DNA of 64,000 nt from Mrakia gelida (Eukaryota > Basidiomycota > Tremellomycetes > Cystofilobasidiales > Mrakiaceae): assembly GCA_024345305.1 (NCBI GenBank), contig BRON01000018.1, positions 186,001 to 250,000 of the forward strand. Reading direction: 5' to 3'. The position numbers and the translations under genes are program-made. The notes under the pieces were generated by a model, which saw nothing but the letters and a program-made list of their open reading frames with translations, ran no database searches and had not been told where the DNA came from. Below are positions 59,194 through 64,000 of the stretch, one piece after another. Positions within the stretch are counted from its first letter, which is position 1; each line of letters opens with the position of its first letter.

Positions 59194-59708
59194 CTAAGCG
59201 AGGGTAGCAACGAGAAGAGCGAAGAGGAACGGGGCGTTCAAACGAGCAGCTGAAAAAGCCGAACGACGAGAGCTTGGACGGGTTTGAGGATGCTAGGATG
59301 GCCAAGAGAGGGGGCAGAGAAGCAAGAGAGGGGAAGAGACACCTTCAACATCAGAGTGAGAGGGAAGAACCCCTAGCGAAGGGAGGCAGAGATGAAGGAG
59401 AGACGGACGAACGAGCGACTCACAGCGCACAGCGACCATGACCTCGTTCAACGGACGACCTGGAAGGCGAGGAAGCTGAGGTAGAGTTTTGGTAGTGGAG
59501 AAGAAGGGATTCCGAGTTCGGTAGATGTCGATGAACGGGGTTGAGCGTGTCGAGAGGGTGGGAGGGAAAGCCGCGAGGAGACGAGAGGATCTGAAAGACG
59601 CGTCGCGAGAAACGAGGAAAGGATCAGCGATCGCCTTCAGAGCCTAAGCTCACTCTCGCAGGGTTACCCTACTCACAGATCACTCTTTGAAAGGCGAGAA
59701 AGTCCCAT
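59194..59708 (-). CDS. Small (84-residue) protein with C-terminal hydrophobic helix, unknown
   Basis: Three exons: 59677-59708, 59424-59590 and 59194-59249, total 255 nt including TAG. It starts MGLSRLSKSDL, continues SSRLLAAFPPTLSTRSTPF, FIDIYRTRNPFFSTTKTL and PGRPLNEVMVAVRSARLN, and ends APFLFALLVATLA. The Arg/Ser-rich amphipathic N-terminus and C-terminal helix would fit a small mitochondrial membrane protein; this is inference. The intron between exons 2 and 3 is 174 nt, long for this window. Its first exon overlaps the last codons of the broken F-box frame on the same strand. I recognise no family. Confidence 0.45.
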
Positions 59709-60771
59709 CCTCGTCGATCCACCTCCAATCCAACTCCTTCCCTTTCCAACGCGAGACAACCCATGTCCGGAAAGCGAGAGGAACTCCAGCGAAGTCGTAG
59801 GGAGGGTACGGGTTGAGGTGGAGTTAGTGGGTAGCGTAGGGACGGGAGGTGTCAAACTTGAAGGATGGGGAGGCGAAGAGGGTGATGGGACAGCGGGTGA
59901 GAGGAAGAGAAGGAGGGTCCGAGTCGTCCTGATCGCGTCGAGTGGGAGGTCGATAGAGGTCGAAAGCCGCCTTGCTGTGGATGGGCATCGAGACCGCTAA
60001 GGTGTCTCGAACCTGTCCCATGAGTCGCTCGAGGGTTCCTCGCCTTTCCAAGCGAAGTTTCTCCTCGCAGGTGTGGTCCCAGGGGCTCTCAACCTCCCAC
60101 TGATCGTCCTCCAGCTCCTCCAGCGCTTCCTGCCGCTTCTTCCCCTTCAACCCCTTGACGGCTTCCTTCCTCTTCTCCTCGGCTTCGGACTCCAGACATT
60201 TGACCAGCAGTTCGTCGACGTCGTCATCTCCAGCGACCAACCTTCCCGCTGCCTTCTCCTTCCTCTCGAGCTCGACGTCCGCGTCTTAGTCCTCCTTCTC
60301 CCCATGTCGTCCTGCCTCGATGCCCAGGGTGAAGAAGCAGAGATTCGCCAGATTCGGAAGGGGAACCTCTTGAAGGTCGATGAGGACGTTGTCGGGTCGG
60401 TCGTACCGGTTGTCGTCGTCTCTGTAGAAGGCGAGGACGGAGGGGAGGTCGATAGGAAGGCGGGAGGTCACGGCGACGTTGATCTTGACTTCCTTGACCC
60501 ATCTTCCGATTTGTTCCCCTCCTTCCCTGTTGAAGAGACCCGTGGTGGGATGCCAGAAAAGTGCGTAGTCGTTGGACTTTGCGATGGTGATGGAGCGGTA
60601 GAAGAGAGGGAGGGAGAAAGTTCGAAGGTCTTTGGAGACGAGGAGGAGGTGGGAGGTTTGAGCCTGGAGAGTGACGGGGAGGAAGTCGTTGGGAGTCGAG
60701 AAGGAGTCCGAGGAGAAGGCGAAGAAGAAGATACGCTCGATCGTCTCGACGGGAAGCTTGTGGGGCAGCAT
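59680..60771 (-). pseudogene. F-box-like protein gene interrupted by two in-frame TAA codons
   Basis: Starts MLPHKLPVETIERIFFFAF at 60771, the usual opening of a fungal F-box protein, with LLLVSKDLRTFSLPLFYRSI following. The same frame stays protein-like to TGA 59680-59682. However, TAA at 60286-60288 cuts it after GRHGEKED, and TAA at 59824-59826 after SRPYATH. Sequence after each stop still looks coding: DADVELERKEKAAGRLVAGD with a Lys/Glu helix, and later PYPPYDFAGVPLAFRTWVV and WKGKELDWRWIDEDG. No intron of normal size removes either stop. Both stops could derive from CAA by one C-to-T change. So it is a decayed gene, or an intact short F-box protein of 161 residues followed by remnants. 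F-box proteins act as SCF ubiquitin-ligase adaptors. Confidence 0.55.
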
Positions 60772-61094
60772 CTCGAGATTAGGGAAGGTTTTTCAAGGGG
60801 AGGAGGAGGGTCGAAGTTGCGGGAGGAAGGAGCGAGCTTGAATCTTTCGAGCTCATCAATTTCGGTCCTTCCTTCCTTTCTCCTCGCCCTAACGACCAGC
60901 GTCCCAAAAAAAACTTCACTTCGCCCATACCCCTTGGAAGCAAGCTCCCTCTTCTTCCCACACATCTCAATCTCGAGCAGCCCTCCTCAAATCTCGAGGG
61001 AAGCAGCCTCCTTCCCCCTCCTCCTCCGAGCTCGCTCGCTCCTTCCTTCCTCACTTCGTCCTTCGATCTCTCCACTTCCCTTCCCCCATCGTCC
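60772..61094. promoter_or_regulatory. Divergent promoter, F-box-like gene / second MYND gene
   Basis: 323 bases between opposite starts. It is CT-rich on the plus strand towards 61094, consistent with a promoter for the MYND gene. Confidence 0.4.
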
Positions 61095-62414
61095 ATGGCC
61101 GACCCAGCCAACTTCGCTAGGCTTCTTGGAATCTCTTCCGAGCCCAATGGATACAACTCCAAAGTCTTCACTTTGCAGGAGAACGACCGAATCGTCGCAT
61201 TCGTGAGCACGCCCGTCGTTCAGCGTTCGTTCCAACTCTCCCCTTTCTCTGACGCTTTCTCCTATCTATACGGCCACCACCAGCTCGATGTCTTGGACAA
61301 AATGGAACCGAACCTCTACAGACGTTTCTGGGTCCGTTGATCTCGCACCTATTCAGCAGGTTGCCCTGACGGCTGACGACTTTCTTCCCCTTCCTCGACT
61401 CACCTAGGCCGAGTTCTCCTCTGTCTTCCTTCCTCAGACCGTCCTGTCCTACCTGAATCGCCCGCTCGACCTCGAACCCTCCGCGGACGACAAGATCGAC
61501 TTCTGCAATTATACCGCGTGGGTTCACGAGGTCGACGATGGAGACCTCTTCGGTCACTTTGCTCGTTCTCGTCCAGAGCAGGTCGTCGAACTTTGGACGA
61601 GGACCCTCGAGAGGATCTCTCTCCTCAAGGCCGAACCTCTCAAGGCATGCTTGCATGCACCCACCTTCTTCGATCTTCGTTCCGCGAAGCTGACGGCAGA
61701 CGCACTTTCGTGTCAACAGTCCCAACCCAACTTCCAGTACGACGAAGACGACCTGCCTCTCGACCTTCAACTCTTCGACAAGCTCCTCGCTTGGTTGGGA
61801 AAATCTGCAGTTCGCTATCAGCCAGTATCTTCCCGGATGCACCCCTGTCCGATCCCCAGAAGCAGCGACTGTGGAACGTATCCGTGCCCTCCTCCCCATT
61901 CTCAATCAACACCAACCTCGATGGGACGCGTCGAACGACCGAGCCCAGCCTGCCTTTCTGCAGCACTTCTGCCGACTCTTCGACCCCGAACGAGACGGCT
62001 TTGCAGAGTTACAGAAACAAGTCGACGAGAGGCAGAAGTACGTGGACATGGCTGCAAGGACGCTGGAGGAACTGCCCTCTTGGGCCTGGTGGTTCTGCGA
62101 GGCAGCGACGAGCGGGCTCGTTGATAGGAAGGAGTGTGTGAGCAAAGGGGATGATATGTTGGCTTGTGGTCGAGTGAGTGAATTTCTCAAGCATCTATCC
62201 TTCCTTCGAAACGCTCAGCTGATCAGTTCATCCGTTCTTGCAGTGTCAGTCCGTTCGATACTGCTCGCAGGGTTCGTCTCTTTCCATTCAGCTTCCTCCG
62301 GCTGCTCGCTCATCCTTCCCTTTCTTCCTTCTTCCCAACACCTTCTCGTACACAGCACACCAGAAGCTCCACTGGAAGACTCACAAACTTCTCTGCTTCA
62401 AGCTACAGTGGTGA
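61095..62414 (+). CDS. MYND-type zinc finger protein, paralogue of the 8-9 kb gene, with apparent frameshift
   Basis: Starts MADPANFARLLGISSEPNG; exon 1 (61095-61203) aligns with MYTVEELAATLGVTEDPE of the other MYND gene and ends IVAF against IVAL, at the same intron position. Later exons give LDVLDKMEPNLYRRFW, AEFSSVFLPQTVLSYLNRPL, VHEVDDGDLFGHFARSR, then FDKLLAWLG. There the frame shifts by one base near 61796-61803 (TGGGAAAA) and continues as ENLQFAISQYLPGCTPV, LLPILNQHQPRWDASND and AWWFCEAATSGLVDRKECV. The MYND finger is MLACGRCQSVRYCSQ joined to AHQKLHWKTHKLLCFKLQW, ending in Trp-TGA (62412-62414). A GC-donor intron is possible just before SQPNFQYDED. The frameshift may be a true mutation or a sequence error. 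Confidence 0.65.
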
Positions 62415-63712
62415 TCCTCGTGAGTCGCATTTCCGCCTCGTCGCGTCGCGTCGTCCCTCTTGGATCCTTTCTGATAACCCCTCTCCTTCCATTTGTTTCG
62501 GTTCTTGTACAGGATCAAAAACATCCGAATCCTCATCAAGCTCTCGTCTCTTGCTCTCGCCAACGTGAGCTCCAGTTCTCCTCTGCCCTTCGCCTTCGTC
62601 GAGCTGACCTTGGCTTTCGTTCCCCTCGCAGACGGCTCTCCAAATTCGCCTCGTTGTGATCTCAGCTCTACTTCGACACTGCCTCTAACGTATGCATGCC
62701 TTTTAGCTCACCTCTCTCTCTTGGGGAAAGTGTGGAGATGGCGCCGTACCATGCTCTTGAGGTCGGTCCTCTCTGTTTCCTCTTCGCGTCGCTCGATTCG
62801 AACCTGACTTTTCCCCGTTCATGTTTTGCTCCAAGACCGTCGCCGTCTCTGCTAGGAGAGGGTTCTAGCCGCGAACACGTCCGATCCCTGCTCTCTTATC
62901 GGACTGGTATAAGTCGAGTCGCGTCGCTTCGTTCTCTCCCTTCGCGTCGCTCGTTCTCTCCGTCTTATTCTTCGGCTACCCTCGCTCAAGACTCGTCCCA
63001 CTTCTATCGGGACACCTGCTGACTCCTTTTCGATCTTCTCGACGTCAAAACAGAGTAACAACCAATCTTCCAGCTCGTTGCTTGACCCGCGACGCCTCGT
63101 GCTTCGAATTCTCCTTCGTCTCGATGACCTCCGTTCCACGACAAGTCGACTTTCTTTCCTTCCAGCCTCGTAGTTCATTTAGCTCTTCTCGGCTCACCTT
63201 TCTTCGAAGACTCGTTCGCTCTCGTCCCTACATGTCTTCCCTGGTTCGTCCAAAATCCTCACAAACTGCTTTCCTCGCTCCCTCGAGTCCCAGATTCGCA
63301 GATAATTGACTGACGACGGGTTTGTTTGGGTATCTGCACTAGCAGATGTCTTCAGATTTGCTCGAAGCCACGCTACTCAAGATCCGGACGAGACCGAAGC
63401 CGTCGAACGTCGAAGATTGGAAGGTGACGACTGTGAGCTTGAGTCGTCCTTCTTCCCTCTTTTCTCGTCTCTCTACAGCCTTTTTACTTGACTTCAGCTC
63501 TCCACACTTTCGCCCCGACGTAGATCGACCTGATCTGCTTCCTAATCCACGTTCTACAGGCCGCGGAACGTCCGAACCATCTCACCAACATCAGAAGAAG
63601 GAACAAGAAGAGCGCAGGTATTTGGTTCGAAGTCCCCTCCTCAGCTCGCTCGCCTTCCTTCCTTCTTTTTCGCCGATCACCACCCAACCCAACCTCGACC
63701 CACCGCACTTTC
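62415..63712. other. Unassigned region after the MYND gene
   Basis: About 1.3 kb. Strong donor- and acceptor-like sites continue (GTGAGTCG just after the stop; acceptor near 62512; another intron-like unit at about 62575-62630), so the MYND transcript may have a spliced 3' UTR. A segment VEMAPYHALE joined across an intron to TVAVSARRGF (TAG 62866-62868) reads like a C-terminal coding exon, but I cannot attach it to a gene with confidence. From 63346 a short frame MSSDLLEATLLKIRTRPK may be part of an upstream exon of the nitroreductase or of a separate small gene. Confidence 0.35.
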
Positions 63713-64000
63713 ATGGCCTTCTCCTCCAACTACATTTTCCTCTGCATCTTCTTGACCATCTTCATCGGCTACATCAAAACCAACAACGCACCTTCCAACG
63801 TCATGTCGCCCACTTCAGCTTGCTTCCTCGCTGCTCTCTCCGTTCGTCGCTCGGTCTACAATCTCTCGAACGTCCTTCCAGTCGGCGTATCTCAAGCATC
63901 CATCCAGGCTACCGTCGAGCAAGCTGTCAAGCTCTCGCCATCTCCATTCAACATCCAGAGCGCTCGAGTAGTGATCCTCTGGGGTCCAGAGTCCGACCGT
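63713..64000 (+). CDS. Nitroreductase-family oxidoreductase (3' end beyond the window)
   Basis: Starts MAFSSNYIFLCIFLTIFIG, a hydrophobic N-terminus. An alternative start would be the later Met in NVMSPTSACFLAALSVRRSV. The conserved part, FLAALSVRRSVYNLSN, then IQATVEQAVKLSPSPFNIQS and ARVVILWGPESD, matches the fungal HBN1/FRP-type nitroreductases: an RRSIY-like FMN-phosphate-binding motif and a P-S-x-F-N-x-Q-S-x-R motif. These are FMN-dependent NAD(P)H oxidoreductases reducing nitro compounds, quinones or lipid-related substrates. The frame is open to the window edge. The N-terminal helix would anchor or target it to a membrane; most relatives I know lack one. Confidence 0.85.
   Translation, partial: MAFSSNYIFLCIFLTIFIGYIKTNNAPSNVMSPTSACFLAALSVRRSVYNLSNVLPVGVSQASIQATVEQAVKLSPSPFNIQSARVVILWGPESDR

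Noticed and set aside
60073..61206. Long plus-strand frame of 377 codons opposite the F-box-like gene
   Set aside because: It is a shadow of the minus-strand F-box frame, has no domain, and its downstream part overlaps the real MYND start in another frame.
61738..61818. 81-nt intron (GTACGA...CTGCAG) to explain the MYND frameshift
   Set aside because: Joining at these sites gives the wrong frame for the downstream conserved sequence.

Overview
The window is nuclear DNA of a fungus, almost certainly a basidiomycete. Genes are dense (26 protein-coding loci or remnants in 64 kb) and are cut by many short introns, mostly 70-100 nt, with GTGAGT- or GTTCGT-like donors, a CTGAC/CTGAT branch site and a pyrimidine-rich CAG acceptor. 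Coding sequence favours CGA for Arg and GGA for Gly, and promoters are CT-rich. The style fits Pucciniomycotina, but I cannot name a genus from the sequence alone. I found no tRNA, rRNA, transposon, CRISPR array or viral sequence.

Layout, left to right: a 5'-truncated ribosome-associated Hsp70 (SSB type, +); a large Ser-rich protein of unknown function with a tandem array of phase-2 exons (-); a MYND-finger protein (-) sharing a 132-bp promoter with PAT1 (+, mRNA decapping activator); a secreted protein with a duplicated Cys-containing domain (+); a small membrane protein (-) divergent from a Costars/ABRACL actin regulator (+); an FAD amine/amino-acid oxidase (+); an OPY2-like signalling membrane anchor (+); a GNAT acetyltransferase (+); a divergent saccharopine-dehydrogenase-like protein (-); the HDEL/KDEL receptor ERD2 (-) divergent from the DEAD-box helicase HAS1 (+); a mitochondrial-type membrane protein candidate (-) divergent from the rRNA-processing factor EFG1 (+); two unknown genes (- and +); a secreted protein (-) divergent from a beta-repeat protein (+); NCE101 (+); a sterol O-acyltransferase of the ARE/SOAT family (+); the ribonucleotide reductase large subunit RNR1 (+); the mitochondrial protease OMA1 (-); an 84-residue small protein (-); an F-box-like gene broken by two stop codons (-); a second MYND-finger gene carrying an apparent frameshift (+); and the start of a nitroreductase (+).

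Most genes are housekeeping: protein folding and ER retrieval (SSB, ERD2), ribosome biogenesis (HAS1, EFG1), mRNA turnover (PAT1), dNTP synthesis (RNR1), lipid storage (sterol acyltransferase) and mitochondrial quality control (OMA1). HAS1 and EFG1 both act on pre-rRNA and lie 2.2 kb apart, but are not obviously co-regulated. The two MYND genes are paralogues about 52 kb apart, and the 59.7-62.4 kb stretch looks like a zone of gene decay.

The most unusual structures concern introns. Two almost identical introns flank a 29-nt exon of the sterol acyltransferase gene, which looks like a recent intron duplication. There are micro-exons of 6 nt (ABRACL), 7 nt (RNR1) and 15 nt (OMA1, carrying most of the HExxH motif), and a run of symmetric repeat exons in the Ser-rich gene. 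The palindrome GACGCGTC recurs about 20 times, almost only in introns and spacers. I found no clearly undescribed multi-gene system.
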